A stretch of DNA of 64,000 nucleotides from Umezawaea tangerina (GCF_003002815.1 NZ_PVTF01000007.1:372001-436000); one strand, 5' to 3'. Numbered from the stretch's first letter, positions 1 to 8,623 are shown. The notes: a model not told the origin generated them from the letters alone. Translations and numbers: made by a program.

Positions 1-567
1 CGTCTCGAAGCCGAGCCCCATCTCGTCCGCGATCTCGTTGTTGGACAGGCCGCGCGCGATCAGCCGCAGCACCTCGCGTTCCCGAGGGGCCAACGGCGCC
101 AAGGGGTCGCGGGCGGGCACGGCGGCGGCCGGGCGGACGCGGTCGGCGAAGCGCCCGATGAGCCTCCGGGTCACGGCGGGCGACAGCAGCGAGTCGCCGC
201 CGGCGACCGTGCGGACCCCGTTCACCAGCTCGGCGAGCGGGGCGTCCTTGAGCAGGAAACCGCTGGCCCCGGCGCGCAGGGCGTCGTAGACGTGCTCGTC
301 GGTGTTGAACGTCGTCACGACGAGCACCTTCGGCGGCCGCACGACGTCGGGCCGCGCGATCCGCCTGGTGGCCTCGATCCCGTCCAGCCCCGGCATGCGG
401 ATGTCCATGACGACGACGTCCGGGGCCAGCCGCTCGGCGGCGTCGACCGCGGTGATGCCGTCCGCGGCCTCCCCGACGACCTCCATGTCGGGCTGCGCCC
501 GGAACGCCGTGGCGTAGCCGGTGCGCACCAGCTCCTGGTCCTCGCAGATCAGCAGGCGGATGGTCAC
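1..567 (-). CDS. NarL/LuxR-family response regulator, 3' end cut by window edge
   Basis: Partial gene: about 189 codons are present and the end of the HTH domain lies beyond base 1. It is the cytoplasmic DNA-binding partner of the adjacent kinase. The N-terminal receiver shows VTIRLLICEDQELVR (acidic pocket), the phospho-acceptor Asp in VVVMDIRMPG, a T/F switch (VVTTFNTDEHV) and the conserved Lys in FLLKDAP. The C-terminal part begins the GerE-type HTH (PREREVLRLIARGLSNNEIA). I chose the GTG at 567 because it overlaps the kinase stop in a GTGA junction, so the two are translationally coupled. Target genes are unknown; the neighbouring CPBP protease is a possible one. Confidence 0.93.
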   Translation of the reverse strand, partial: MTIRLLICEDQELVRTGYATAFRAQPDMEVVGEAADGITAVDAAERLAPDVVVMDIRMPGLDGIEATRRIARPDVVRPPKVLVVTTFNTDEHVYDALRAGASGFLLKDAPLAELVNGVRTVAGGDSLLSPAVTRRLIGRFADRVRPAAAVPARDPLAPLAPREREVLRLIARGLSNNEIADEMGLGFET

Positions 568-1751
568 GCGCCACCCGCGATCGGGATCACCGCGTGCAGC
601 CGGAACCGGCCGTCGGGCTCCTCACCCGCGGTCAGCCCGCCGCCCAGCGCCGCGACCCGGTCGCGCAGCCCGGTCAGACCGCGCCCGCCGGACAGCTCCC
701 GCCCGGCGCCCACCGGGATCGGCACCGGGGCCGCGGTGTTGGTCACCTCGACCTCCACGCGGTCGTCCCGGTAGCCGGTCCGCACCTCGGTCGGCTGCCC
801 GGCGGCGTACTTCACCGCGTTGGTCAGTCCTTCCTGGACCACGCGGTAGACCGCCAGCCCCACGTCGGCCGGGAGTGCGGTCGGGTCGCCGTCCTCGATC
901 AGTCCGACCGGTTGACCGCTGGTCCGGATCCGCTCCACGAGGTCCCGCACGCTGCCCTGGACCGGCGACCGCGGCTCGGACTCGCCGGTGGCCTCCAGGA
1001 CGTCGAGCTGGTGCCGCAGCTCCGCGAGGGCCTGCCTGCCCGCCCCTCCCATCGCCGTCAGCGCGGCGAGGACCCGCTCCGGCGACTCGGCGAGGAATCG
1101 GGTGGCGTCGGCCTGCACGACGATGGCGGTCACGTGGTGGGTCACCACGTCGTGCAGCTCCCGCGCGATGCGCGACCGTTCGGCGGCCGTCGCCGCGATC
1201 GCGGCCAGCCGTCGCCGTTCGGCCTCCTGGGCCCGTTGGCGGCGCACGTGGGCGCCCAGCGCCCAGAACGCGACGAAGATCAGGTAGAAGACCAGGAACT
1301 CGGTCATCCGGTCCGGGGAGCCGAGCGCGGTCAGGACGAGGCAGAGCACGACGTGGGCGGCCGTCGCCGCGACGACCGTCGTGCGCCGGAACCGCCGCTG
1401 GTGCGCACCGGCGGAGTACAGCGCGAGGTAGACGGTCACGGTGCTGAACTGCGGCGCGTACGCGAGCGACTCGTGGACCGCGAAGGCCGTGCCGGTGATC
1501 GCCAGGCAGGTGGCGGGCCTGGTCCTGCGCACGGCGAGCGGCGCCGTCTGAGCCAGCACGAGGACGAGCGAGAACAGGTCGGCCTGCCGCCGCGGCAGGT
1601 CACCGAACTCCGCGCCCATGCCGGACAGCGCGGGGACGAACGCCAGGACGGTGAACAGGACCGCGAGCCACCGGTCCCACCCCGCGCTGTCGTGGTCGCG
1701 CCACCAGGTCCGCACCACCCGAGACCGGTGTGCGAACCACGTCGTCGGCAT
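564..1751 (-). CDS. DesK/NarX-type sensor histidine kinase
   Basis: 395-residue membrane sensor kinase that phosphorylates the overlapping response regulator. The N-terminal half (residues about 25-175) carries six or so hydrophobic segments with very short loops, so sensing is probably at or within the membrane. A HisKA_3 dimerisation domain follows, with phospho-acceptor His in ERSRIARELHDVVTHHV (about residue 200). The HATPase_c domain has its Asn in the VQEGLTNAVKYA motif and a G-box in GRGLTGLRDRVAALGG near the C-terminus. The stop codon overlaps the regulator start by four bases. The stimulus is not predictable; this architecture is common in actinomycete cell-envelope stress systems. 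Confidence 0.93.
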   Translation of the reverse strand: MPTTWFAHRSRVVRTWWRDHDSAGWDRWLAVLFTVLAFVPALSGMGAEFGDLPRRQADLFSLVLVLAQTAPLAVRRTRPATCLAITGTAFAVHESLAYAPQFSTVTVYLALYSAGAHQRRFRRTTVVAATAAHVVLCLVLTALGSPDRMTEFLVFYLIFVAFWALGAHVRRQRAQEAERRRLAAIAATAAERSRIARELHDVVTHHVTAIVVQADATRFLAESPERVLAALTAMGGAGRQALAELRHQLDVLEATGESEPRSPVQGSVRDLVERIRTSGQPVGLIEDGDPTALPADVGLAVYRVVQEGLTNAVKYAAGQPTEVRTGYRDDRVEVEVTNTAAPVPIPVGAGRELSGGRGLTGLRDRVAALGGGLTAGEEPDGRFRLHAVIPIAGGA

Positions 1752-1878
1752 GGCCGGACAGCCTACTGTCCCCCGTGCGAGCTACCCGTGGCGTCCTCGG
1801 TCTGGGGACTCGCGACCACGCCCTCGCCTCCTACCTTTCCGCCATCCCCAGAGCACCACGGAAAAACGGAGGCACCCC

Positions 1879-2754
1879 GTGATCGAGTCCGCCCTGTCCC
1901 GCGCCCGACGGCGACTGCGCTCCACCGCCGGAGTCCGACCCGCGTGGCGGTTCCCGGTGCTGCTGGTCATGACGGTGGCCGTCATGGTGGTGGCGCAGCA
2001 GTTTGTCGTCGCCCTGGGCGACCTCGGCGTCGTCGACCTCGTGGTGGGTGTGGTCGTCGCGGCGGTGTCGTTGCTCCTCTACGCGGGACTCTGCGGGCTC
2101 GTGGAGGGACGGCGGCCGGTAGCCGAGCTGCCCCGTGACCGGGCGCTGTCCGGACTGCTGCTGGGAAGCGCCCTGGGTGCCGCCGCCTTCCTGGCCACGA
2201 TGCTGCTGATCCTGGTCTTCGGCGGCTGGCACGTGACGGCGGGCGACCCCCGCAGGTTCCTGGCGACGCTCGGCGTGATGGCCTGCGTGGCGGTCACCGA
2301 GGAGGTGGTGTTCCGCGGCGTGGTCTTCCGCTTCGCCGAGGACCGCTTCGGTACCTGGCCCGCACTGGCGGTGTCCTCGGTGGTCTTCGGCGCGGCGCAC
2401 CTGGCGGGGACGTCCGAGGCGGGCGTGGGCGCGACGCTGTGGGGCGCGACCGCGATCGCCCTGCAAGGCGGGATCCTGCTGACCGCGGCGCACGTCGCCA
2501 CCGGCGCGCTGTGGTTGCCGATCGGCGTCCACTTCGCCTGGAACGTCGTCGAGGCCGGGTTCGGCACCGCGGTGTCGGGCAAGACGAGTGAGTTCGGCGG
2601 CCTGGTCCACACCGCCCTGTCGGGTTCCCCCGTGCTGACCGGCGGGTCGTTCGGCCCGGAGGCGGGCGTGGCCGGGATCCTGTCCTGCCTTGTCGCGGCG
2701 GCTTTCCTGCTCCGCTCGGCGGTCCGCGGTGGACGGGTCAAGCGGGCTGGGTGA
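1879..2754 (+). CDS. CPBP-family intramembrane metalloprotease (Abi/Rce1-like)
   Basis: About 291-residue polytopic membrane protein of the CPBP family (CAAX protease/bacteriocin-processing-like), proposed glutamyl/metallo-type intramembrane endopeptidases. The three signature motifs are present: the paired glutamates and arginine of EEVVFR, the histidine in FGAAHL, and HFAWNVVE in the last catalytic helix. There are about seven or eight hydrophobic segments. The reading frame stays open far upstream, but the GTG at 1879 has a good ribosome site (GGAGG around 1868-1873) and begins the family-typical sequence. It is transcribed away from the two-component system. A truncated relative lies at 17563-17922. 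Substrate unknown. Confidence 0.88.
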   Translation: MIESALSRARRRLRSTAGVRPAWRFPVLLVMTVAVMVVAQQFVVALGDLGVVDLVVGVVVAAVSLLLYAGLCGLVEGRRPVAELPRDRALSGLLLGSALGAAAFLATMLLILVFGGWHVTAGDPRRFLATLGVMACVAVTEEVVFRGVVFRFAEDRFGTWPALAVSSVVFGAAHLAGTSEAGVGATLWGATAIALQGGILLTAAHVATGALWLPIGVHFAWNVVEAGFGTAVSGKTSEFGGLVHTALSGSPVLTGGSFGPEAGVAGILSCLVAAAFLLRSAVRGGRVKRAG

Positions 2755-2783
2755 CCGTCCTCCGCCGGAGAGCCCGACGGTTG

Positions 2784-2831
2784 AAGTGCGTGCACGCAAA
2801 GTTGCGTGTACGCACTTTCTCGTTCTACTCT
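2784..2831 (+). promoter_or_regulatory. Double palindromic operator overlapping a candidate promoter
   Basis: Two 16-base arms (2784-2799 and 2802-2817) form an inverted repeat with one mismatch and a 2-base spacer. Each half is itself nearly palindromic: TGCGTGCACGCA on the left is perfect and TGCGTGTACGCA on the right has one change. A candidate promoter overlaps it, TTGCGT (2802-2807), 18 bases, then TACTCT (2826-2831), reading into the gene at 2868. This is a repressor-style arrangement. The regulator is not identifiable here. Confidence 0.6.
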
Positions 2832-2867
2832 CGGCGCTCCCACCCCGTCACGAAAGGCAGGACCCCA

Positions 2868-3886
2868 TGCGCGCCAAGGGAATCGCGTACGACACGGGCT
2901 TCGTGGTCGACGGCCGGATCTCCGTCGAGACCTTCGACCCCGACGTGGTGCGGCGGGAGCTGACCATCATCCGCGACGACCTGCACTGCAACGCCGTGCA
3001 CGTCGTGGGCGGTGACCCGGAGCGGCTGGAGCTCGCCGCCCGGTGTGCCGCCGACCTCGGGCTGGAGGTCTGGTTCTCGCCGTACCCGATCGACCTGGAG
3101 CCCGCGGAGATCCTGGCGTTGTTCGCCGACTGCGCCCGCCGGGCGGAGGTGGTCCGCGAGGCCGGGGGCGAGGTCGTGTTCGTGACCGGTGTCGAGCTGA
3201 CCATCATGAACCGCGGCTTCCTCCCCGGCGACGGCCTGGCGCGGCGGCTCGACCTGCTCCTGGGTACGCCCGAGGGGCGGGCCGAGCGCGTCGCCGAGGC
3301 GAGCGTCCGCGTCAACGCCTTCCTGCGGGACGCCGTCGCCGCGGTCCGCGAGCTGTTCCGGGGGCGGCTCACCTACGCCTGCATCCCGTTCGAGCGGGTC
3401 GACTGGACGCCGTTCGACATCGTCTCGGTCGAGCTCATCCGCTCCGCCGAGGTCGCCGACCAGTACCAGCAGGGGGTGCGGACCCTTGTCGCGCAGGGGA
3501 AGCCGGTCGCGATCACCGGTTTCGGCACGGCCACCTGGCGCGGCTCGGGTGACGTGGCGCCGCGCAGCATGGGGATCGTCGAGCACGACGAGTCCGGTCT
3601 CCCGGTCCGGCTGAAGGGCGACTACGTCCGCGACGAGGCGGGCCAGGCCGCCTACCTGCTCGAGCTCCTGGAGATCTTCGACGCCGAGGGCGTGGACAGC
3701 GCCTTCGTCTACCTCTTCGCGCTGTCCGGCTACCCCCACCGCCCCGACGACCCCCGCCGGGACCTCGACCTGGCCAGCTTCGGCGTCGTCAAGGTCCTCG
3801 AAGGCCGCACCGGCGACGCCTACCCCGACCTGCCCTGGGAGCCCAAGGCCGCCTTCACCGCGCTGGCCGGGTACTACCGCTCCTGA
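2868..3886 (+). CDS. TIM-barrel glycosidase-like protein (often labelled abortive infection protein)
   Basis: 338-residue soluble protein starting MRAKGIAYDTGF, preceded by a Shine-Dalgarno-like AAAGGC/GGA stretch. It resembles a conserved actinomycete family usually annotated as abortive infection protein, with a glycoside-hydrolase-like TIM-barrel layout: strand-like segments at HCNAVHVVGGDP, LEVWFSPYP, EVVFVTGVEL, YACIPFERVDW, PVAITGFGTATWRG and SAFVYLFALSGYPHRPDDPRRD. In relatives I remember, the VAITGFG segment carries a Glu where this protein has Gly, so a glycosidase acid may be missing; that comparison is from memory and needs an alignment. There is no sign of a phage-defence role. 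Expression is probably controlled by the palindromes upstream. Confidence 0.65.
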
Positions 3887-3902
3887 CCGACCTCGTGCGG
3901 GG

Positions 3903-3950
3903 TTGCTAGACACCGTGTCTCGATACTGTTATGGTTCCAATACACGGTGC
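3903..3950 (+). promoter_or_regulatory. Palindromic operator region upstream of SDR/MFS/darcynin operon
   Basis: A 13-base palindrome AGACACCGTGTCT (3908-3920) is followed about 31 bases downstream by an inverted copy of its core, ACACGGTG (3942-3949, complementary to CACCGTGT at 3911-3918). AT-richer sequence between them (TACTGTTATGG, 3924-3934) may hold the -10. Size and symmetry suit a TetR dimer, and a TetR gene closes this gene group at 6934. The pairing is inference. Confidence 0.45.
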
Positions 3951-4043
3951 CTCGTAACTGACGTCCTCGGGACGTCGCGCAGTTCCGAGTGGACCGCCCC
4001 GCACGTCGTTGAAGCCCTCACGGGCGATGGAGAGGACAGACCC

Positions 4044-4940
4044 ATGCGTGTTTTCGTCACCGGAGCGACCGGTTGGATCGGATCCGCGACCGTCGACGAC
4101 CTGCTCGACGCCGGGCACGAGGTCGTCGGGCTGGCCCGCTCCGCGGACTCGGCCCTGAAGCTGGAGAAGAAGGGGGCGCGGATCCTCCTGGGCGACCTCG
4201 ACGACCTCGACTCGCTGCGTCGCGGCGCGTCCGAGGCCGACGCGGTCGTCCACCTCGCGAACAAGCACGACTGGGGCAACCCGGCCGAGTCGGACCGCGC
4301 CGAGCGGGCCGCCGTCGAGACGATGCTGGAGGCGCTGGTCGGCACCGACCGGCCGTTCATGGTCGCCAACGGCCTGTCCGGACTGTGCGACGGACGCCCG
4401 GTGCTGGAGGCGGACGCCTCGCCCGCCATCGGCCCCGACTCCGACCGCGGCGGCAGCGAGAACCTCGCCCTCGACTACGTGGGCAAGGGGGTGGGGTCGA
4501 TGGCCATCCGGTTCGCCCCGTCGGTCCACGGCGCGGGCGACTGGGGGTTCGTGAACTTCCTCTTCGGGGCCGCCCGCAAGCAGGGCGTCTCCGGGTACAT
4601 CGGCGACGGCTCGACGACCTGGTCGGCGGTGCACCGCTCCGACACGGCCAGGCTCATCCGGCTGGGCATCGAGAACGCGCCCGCCGGGACCCGGCTGCAC
4701 GCCACCGCCGAGGAGGCCATCACCACCAGGACGATCGCGGAGGCCATCGGGAAGGTGCTCGGCATCCCGGTCGAGTCGGTCCCCGAGGAGAACGCGGCCG
4801 AGCACTTCGGTTTCGTCGGGCACTTCTTCGGCCTGACGATGACCGCGTCCAGCGCCCGCACCCGCGAAGCCCTGTCCTGGAACCCCACCGGGCCGACGCT
4901 GGTGGAGGACATCGAGTCCGGCGCGTACGGCACGGCCTGA
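4044..4940 (+). CDS. NAD(P)-dependent epimerase/dehydratase-type (extended SDR) oxidoreductase
   Basis: 298 residues. The N-terminal Rossmann fold shows the extended/atypical SDR motif TGATGWIGS (residues 7-15), then GDLDDLDSL and a VVHLAN segment. The usual catalytic YxxxK is not obvious: the region gives LDYVGKGVGSMAIRFAP, where a Y-x-x-x-K-like spacing is imperfect. It may therefore be an atypical reductase or NAD(P)-binding protein. The ATG at 4044 is chosen over the longer open frame because the Rossmann motif starts immediately and an AGAGG lies just upstream. First gene of an apparent operon with the exporter at 4972 and the darcynin-like gene at 6499. Substrate unknown. Confidence 0.85.
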   Translation: MRVFVTGATGWIGSATVDDLLDAGHEVVGLARSADSALKLEKKGARILLGDLDDLDSLRRGASEADAVVHLANKHDWGNPAESDRAERAAVETMLEALVGTDRPFMVANGLSGLCDGRPVLEADASPAIGPDSDRGGSENLALDYVGKGVGSMAIRFAPSVHGAGDWGFVNFLFGAARKQGVSGYIGDGSTTWSAVHRSDTARLIRLGIENAPAGTRLHATAEEAITTRTIAEAIGKVLGIPVESVPEENAAEHFGFVGHFFGLTMTASSARTREALSWNPTGPTLVEDIESGAYGTA

Positions 4941-4971
4941 CAACGCCCTGCCGGTGCGTGGAGGAGTACGG

Positions 4972-6468
4972 ATGAACGCCACCCAAGCGATGCCCGCCAC
5001 TGTGGACAGACCGTCGCGTCCGGGTCTGGTCCTGGTGTGCGTGTGCGTCTGCACCGTCCTGGTCGTCGGCCTGGTCGCCGCGATCAACCTGGCGGTGCCG
5101 CAGCTCGCCGCCAGCGGGCTGAGCCCGAGCTCGTCGCAGCTGCTGTGGATCGTCGACGCCTACGTCGTCGTCTTCGCCTGCCTGGTGATCCCCGGCGGCG
5201 CGGCGGGGGACCGGTTCGGCCGCAAGGGCGTGCTCGTGGCCGGACTCGTCACCTTCGCGGTGGGCGCGGTGGTCTCGGCGTCGTCGCCGACCGTGGCGAT
5301 CATGCTGGTCGGCCGGGTGGTCACCGGTCTCGGCGCGGCGATGGTGCTCCCCAACTGCGTGGGGGTGCTCGTCCACGCCACTCCGCCCGAACGGCGTGGG
5401 CGCGCTCTCGCCGTCTGGGGCGCGGTGTCCGGGATGGGCGGCATCGTCGGCAACATCGGCGGCGGGGCCCTGCTGACCGGTGGGACGTGGCGGACGCTGT
5501 TCGCGGTCGTCGCGTCGATCGCGCTGGTCTGCGCGGTGTGGGTGGTGCGGGCCACGTCCCGCAGCGACCGCGCCTCCCGTGCGCTGGACCCGGTCGGGAC
5601 GGCGTTGTTCGTCGCCGCGGTCGTGGCGCTGCTGATCGGCGTCATCGAGGCGCCGGAACAGGGGTGGGGGAGTGCCGTGGTCGTCACGGCCCTCGTGCTC
5701 GCCGTCGTGGTGGGCGCCGGATGGGTGGTGTTCGAGCTCCGCGCCACCCACCCCCTGCTCGACCCCCGGCTGTTCCGCATCCCGTTGCTCAGCAGCGCGG
5801 CCTTCGGCATGTCGGTCATGTTCTTCGGCAGCTTCGGCCTGTTCTACGTCAACGCCTCGCTCCTGCAGTACGGGCGCGGGTACACCGTCCTGCAGGCCGG
5901 GCTCGGGACGCTGCCGCTGGCGCTGCCACTGCTGCTGGTGTCGAGGCTCGTCCCGGACCTGGTGCGGCGCACGGGCATCCCCGTCGTCCTGACGGCCGCC
6001 TTCGCCGCCATCGGCACCGGCCTGTTCGGACTGTCCACCGCGACCGGACAGCCGTACCCGGCCTACGCGGCGTGGCTCGTCGTGGTCGGCATCGGCTTCG
6101 CGCTCGCCCTGCCGTGCCTCACGGCCGAGCTCACCGCGGCCCTGCCCGCCGAGCAGGCGGGCGTCGCCGGAGGACTCCAGGCCGCGACACGGGAGCTCGG
6201 CAGCGCCCTCGGTGTCGCCGTGGTCGGCACCGTGCTGACGGCGGCGTTCACCGGGAAGCTGCCGGAGGGCCTGAAGGGCCACGAGCCCGCCGCCCACACC
6301 GTCGCCGAGGCGCTCGCCGCGGCTCCCGCCGAACACGACGCCGTGGTCGCGGCCTTCGTCGCCGGCGCCGACACGGCCCTGCGGGTCACCAGCGTCCTCA
6401 CCCTGCTGGCCGGTGCCGTGGTCGTCGCCGGAGCGCTCCGCGCCGCCCGGTCCGGTCGTCACAACTAG
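4972..6468 (+). CDS. MFS drug:H+ antiporter, DHA2 (14-TM) family
   Basis: 498-residue inner-membrane exporter. There are fourteen hydrophobic segments, motif A in GGAAGDRFGRKG (loop 2-3), motif B-like GRVVTGLGAAMVLP and the antiporter motif C region AVSGMGGIVGNIGGG, all typical of proton-driven DHA2 multidrug exporters (EmrB/QacA-like). The ATG at 4972 follows GGAGGA at 4960-4965; an upstream in-frame GTG at 4954 is less well placed. It begins 31 bases after the SDR stop and is followed 30 bases later by the darcynin-like gene. The group may form an efflux/detoxification operon under the TetR protein at 6934; that regulatory link is inferred. Confidence 0.92.
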   Translation: MNATQAMPATVDRPSRPGLVLVCVCVCTVLVVGLVAAINLAVPQLAASGLSPSSSQLLWIVDAYVVVFACLVIPGGAAGDRFGRKGVLVAGLVTFAVGAVVSASSPTVAIMLVGRVVTGLGAAMVLPNCVGVLVHATPPERRGRALAVWGAVSGMGGIVGNIGGGALLTGGTWRTLFAVVASIALVCAVWVVRATSRSDRASRALDPVGTALFVAAVVALLIGVIEAPEQGWGSAVVVTALVLAVVVGAGWVVFELRATHPLLDPRLFRIPLLSSAAFGMSVMFFGSFGLFYVNASLLQYGRGYTVLQAGLGTLPLALPLLLVSRLVPDLVRRTGIPVVLTAAFAAIGTGLFGLSTATGQPYPAYAAWLVVVGIGFALALPCLTAELTAALPAEQAGVAGGLQAATRELGSALGVAVVGTVLTAAFTGKLPEGLKGHEPAAHTVAEALAAAPAEHDAVVAAFVAGADTALRVTSVLTLLAGAVVVAGALRAARSGRHN

Positions 6469-6498
6469 CTCGAACACCCCTTACAGGAAGGCAAGTCC

Positions 6499-6864
6499 AT
6501 GTCCGCAGAACCCTTCGAAGCCGGCGTGACGGCTTTCATGCTGGTGAAGACCACCTCCGAATGGCTCGCCCTCTCGGTCCCGCGGCGGATCGAGGTGTTC
6601 CGCACCGAGGTGCTCCCGGCGATCGAGGAGAAGGTGCAGGGCGTGCGGTCGCGCTTCTTCGACACCGAGTTCTACTCCGCGCGCGTGACCGACGTGTGGA
6701 TGTGGGAGGCGCGGGACCACCACTCCTACCAGCTCCTCGTGGAGGCGCTGCGCGAGACCTCCTTCTGGGACCAGTACTTCGAGGTCGTCGAGCTGCTGGT
6801 CGGCGTCGAGAACGGCTACGCGAAGAACTACGACGTGGAAGCCCTCGCCACCGTCAACGCGTGA
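6499..6864 (+). CDS. Darcynin-family small protein
   Basis: 121-residue soluble protein that matches my memory of the darcynin family (a small domain of unknown function found in bacteria), especially [18 protein letters not shown] and the acidic/aromatic core [17 protein letters not shown]. No enzyme motif is visible; the size and pattern suit a dimeric ferredoxin-like (ABM/stress-type) fold, which is inference. It has a good ribosome site (AGGAAGG about 8 bases before the ATG) and follows the exporter by 30 bases. A strong hairpin lies just after its stop, so it is probably the last gene of the operon. Confidence 0.65.
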   Translation: MSAEPFEAGVTAFMLVKTTSEWLALSVPRRIEVFRTEVLPAIEEKVQGVRSRFFDTEFYSARVTDVWMWEARDHHSYQLLVEALRETSFWDQYFEVVELLVGVENGYAKNYDVEALATVNA

Positions 6865-6871
6865 AGGTCCG

Positions 6872-6905
6872 CCGGACGCGTCGCCCCGCACGGCGGCGCG
6901 TCCGG
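6872..6905 (+). terminator. GC-rich hairpin after the darcynin gene
   Basis: Perfect 9-base arms CCGGACGCG (6872-6880) and CGCGTCCGG (6897-6905), with a further CGCC/GGCG pairing inside. There is no T-tract, as is usual for actinomycete terminators. It separates the operon from the TetR gene. Confidence 0.6.
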
Positions 6906-6933
6906 TGCCGTGTCGAGCGATAGGGTCCGCGCC

Positions 6934-7518
6934 ATGGACACGCCCGTCAACCGAGGTGGCCGCCCCCGCAGCGAGCAGGCGCGCGACGCCGTCCTGCACG
7001 CGGTGGACGACCTCCTCCTCGAGGTCGGCTACTCCGCGATGACCATGAAGGGGATCGCCGAGCGCGCCGGGGTGGGACGCCAGACCGTGTACCGCTGGTG
7101 GTCCACCAAGGCGGAGATCCTGTTCGAGGCCACCGTCGCGGACGCGGAGGAGGAGCTGGCCGTCCCGCCGACGGGCAGCTCGCTCGACGACCTCGTCGGC
7201 TACCTCGACTCCCTCAAGCACTTCCTCGAAGGATCGGCCGCGGGGGCGGCCTACCGCGCGCTCATCGCCGCGGCGCAGCAGGACCGCGCGGTCGCGGCCC
7301 TGCTCGCCTCCAAGGACGTGCTCGGCGACAGCGCCCGCGTGGTCGTGGAGCGCGTCGCCGAGCACGAGGCCCTGCCGTCCCCTCCGGAGCACGTCACCGC
7401 GCTCCTGGTCGGGCCGATGTTCTTCTGGGTCATGAGCGGCCGCGACACCGTCCACCTGGACACCGGAGAGCTCGCCGCGACGGTCCTCTCCGAGCTCCGC
7501 GCCGCGAAGGTGGGCTGA
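6934..7518 (+). CDS. TetR/AcrR-family transcriptional regulator
   Basis: 194 residues. The N-terminal HTH is clear: RSEQARDAVLHAVDDLL, then IAERAGVGRQTVYRWW with the recognition helix, then STKAEILFEA. The C-terminal ligand domain includes a TetR_C-like region ending GRDTVHLDTGELAATVLSEL. The ATG at 6934 is preferred over the GTG at 6910 because TAGGGT (6921-6926) sits 7 bases upstream like a -10 box, suggesting a leaderless mRNA, and no ribosome site is visible. It follows the SDR/MFS/darcynin operon and is the best candidate to bind the palindrome at 3908-3920. It could also act on the oxidoreductase at 7567. Confidence 0.92.
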   Translation: MDTPVNRGGRPRSEQARDAVLHAVDDLLLEVGYSAMTMKGIAERAGVGRQTVYRWWSTKAEILFEATVADAEEELAVPPTGSSLDDLVGYLDSLKHFLEGSAAGAAYRALIAAAQQDRAVAALLASKDVLGDSARVVVERVAEHEALPSPPEHVTALLVGPMFFWVMSGRDTVHLDTGELAATVLSELRAAKVG

Positions 7519-7566
7519 GGTCCCACTTCGGGCGGACCGCGGGTAGTTGAGGAATCAATCAGCGCG

Positions 7567-8607
7567 GTGGCGCGTTCCACGGGCGTGAAGAAAATCGGCT
7601 TCCTGTCCTTCGGGCACTGGTCCGACAGCGCGCACTCGCAGACGAGGACGGCGTCCGACGCGCTCCTGCAGGCGATCGACCTCGCCGTGGCCGCGGAGGA
7701 GCTGGGCGCGGACGGCGCCTACTTCCGGGTGCACCACTTCGCGAGGCAGCTGGCCTCGCCGTTCCCCCTGCTGTCCGCGATCGGCGCCAAGACCCGGCGC
7801 ATCGAGATCGGCACCGGCGTGATCGACATGCGGTACGAGAACCCGATGTACATGGCCGAGGACGCGGGCGCCGCCGACCTCATCTCGGGCGGCAGGCTCC
7901 AGCTCGGCATCTCCAGGGGATCGCCCGAGCAGGTCATCGACGGCTGGCGGTACTTCGGCTACCAGCCGGGCGAGGGCGACACGGAAGCGGACATGGCGCG
8001 CAAGCACGCCGAGGTGCTGCTGACCGTGCTGCAGGGCGAGGGTTTCGCCCAGCCCAACCCGCGCCCGATGTTCCCCAACCCGCCGGGGCTGCTGCGCGTC
8101 GAGCCGCACTCGCCGGGGCTGCGCGAACGGATCTGGTGGGGCGCGAGCTCCAACGCCACCGCGGTGTGGGCCGCGCGGCAGGGCATGCACCTGATGAGCT
8201 CGACGCTCAAGAACGACGAGGGCGGGGCACCGTTCCACGTCCAGCAGGCCGAGCAGATCCGCACGTTCCGCAAGGCGTGGGCGGAAGCCGGGTGGGAGCG
8301 CGAGCCGCGCGTCTCGGTGTCGCGCAGCATCTTCGCGCTCACCTCCGACCTCGACCGCGCCTACTTCGGGGACGACCGCGGCAGCGCCGACCACGTCGGC
8401 TACATCGACGCCGACACCAGGGCGATCTTCGGCCGCACCTACACCGCGGAGCCCGACGTGCTGGCGGAGCAGCTGGCCGAGGACGAGGCCATCGCCGAGG
8501 CCGACACGCTGCTGCTGACCGTGCCCAACCAGCTCGGCGTCGACTACAACACCCATGTCATCGACAACGTCCTCACCCACGTCGCCCCCGCGCTCGGCTG
8601 GCGCTGA
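7567..8607 (+). CDS. LLM-class (luciferase-like) flavin-dependent oxidoreductase
   Basis: 346-residue TIM-barrel enzyme of the bacterial luciferase/F420-dependent superfamily. Visible features are the N-terminal KKIGFLSFGHW strand, the family motif around FRVHHFARQLASPFPLLSAIG, IEIGTGVIDMRYENP, and SGGRLQLGISRGSPE. It should use reduced FMN or F420; substrate unknown. The start is GTG at 7567; upstream TTGAGGAATCAA (7547-7558) contains GAGG at an acceptable distance and a small TTGA/TCAA symmetry. It lies 48 bases after the TetR gene. It ends in a hairpin shared with the convergent SDR. Confidence 0.88.
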   Translation: MARSTGVKKIGFLSFGHWSDSAHSQTRTASDALLQAIDLAVAAEELGADGAYFRVHHFARQLASPFPLLSAIGAKTRRIEIGTGVIDMRYENPMYMAEDAGAADLISGGRLQLGISRGSPEQVIDGWRYFGYQPGEGDTEADMARKHAEVLLTVLQGEGFAQPNPRPMFPNPPGLLRVEPHSPGLRERIWWGASSNATAVWAARQGMHLMSSTLKNDEGGAPFHVQQAEQIRTFRKAWAEAGWEREPRVSVSRSIFALTSDLDRAYFGDDRGSADHVGYIDADTRAIFGRTYTAEPDVLAEQLAEDEAIAEADTLLLTVPNQLGVDYNTHVIDNVLTHVAPALGWR

Positions 8608-8623
8608 CCTGCGAGGTCAGCGC
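8601..8623. terminator. Bidirectional hairpin spanning both stop codons of convergent genes
   Basis: Perfect 10-base arms GCGCTGACCT (8601-8610) and AGGTCAGCGC (8614-8623) with a 3-base loop. The stops of the oxidoreductase (8605-8607) and of the SDR (8617-8619) lie inside the arms. One symmetrical element thus serves both convergent genes. Confidence 0.65.

Noticed and set aside
2868-3886. Phage-defence role suggested by the common name abortive infection protein
   Set aside because: No defence neighbours, no HEPN or nuclease motif; the label in this family is historical and the fold looks like a TIM barrel.
4954-4971. Upstream GTG as the MFS transporter start
   Set aside because: It would place the strong GGAGGA within the coding sequence; the ATG at 4972 is correctly spaced from it.
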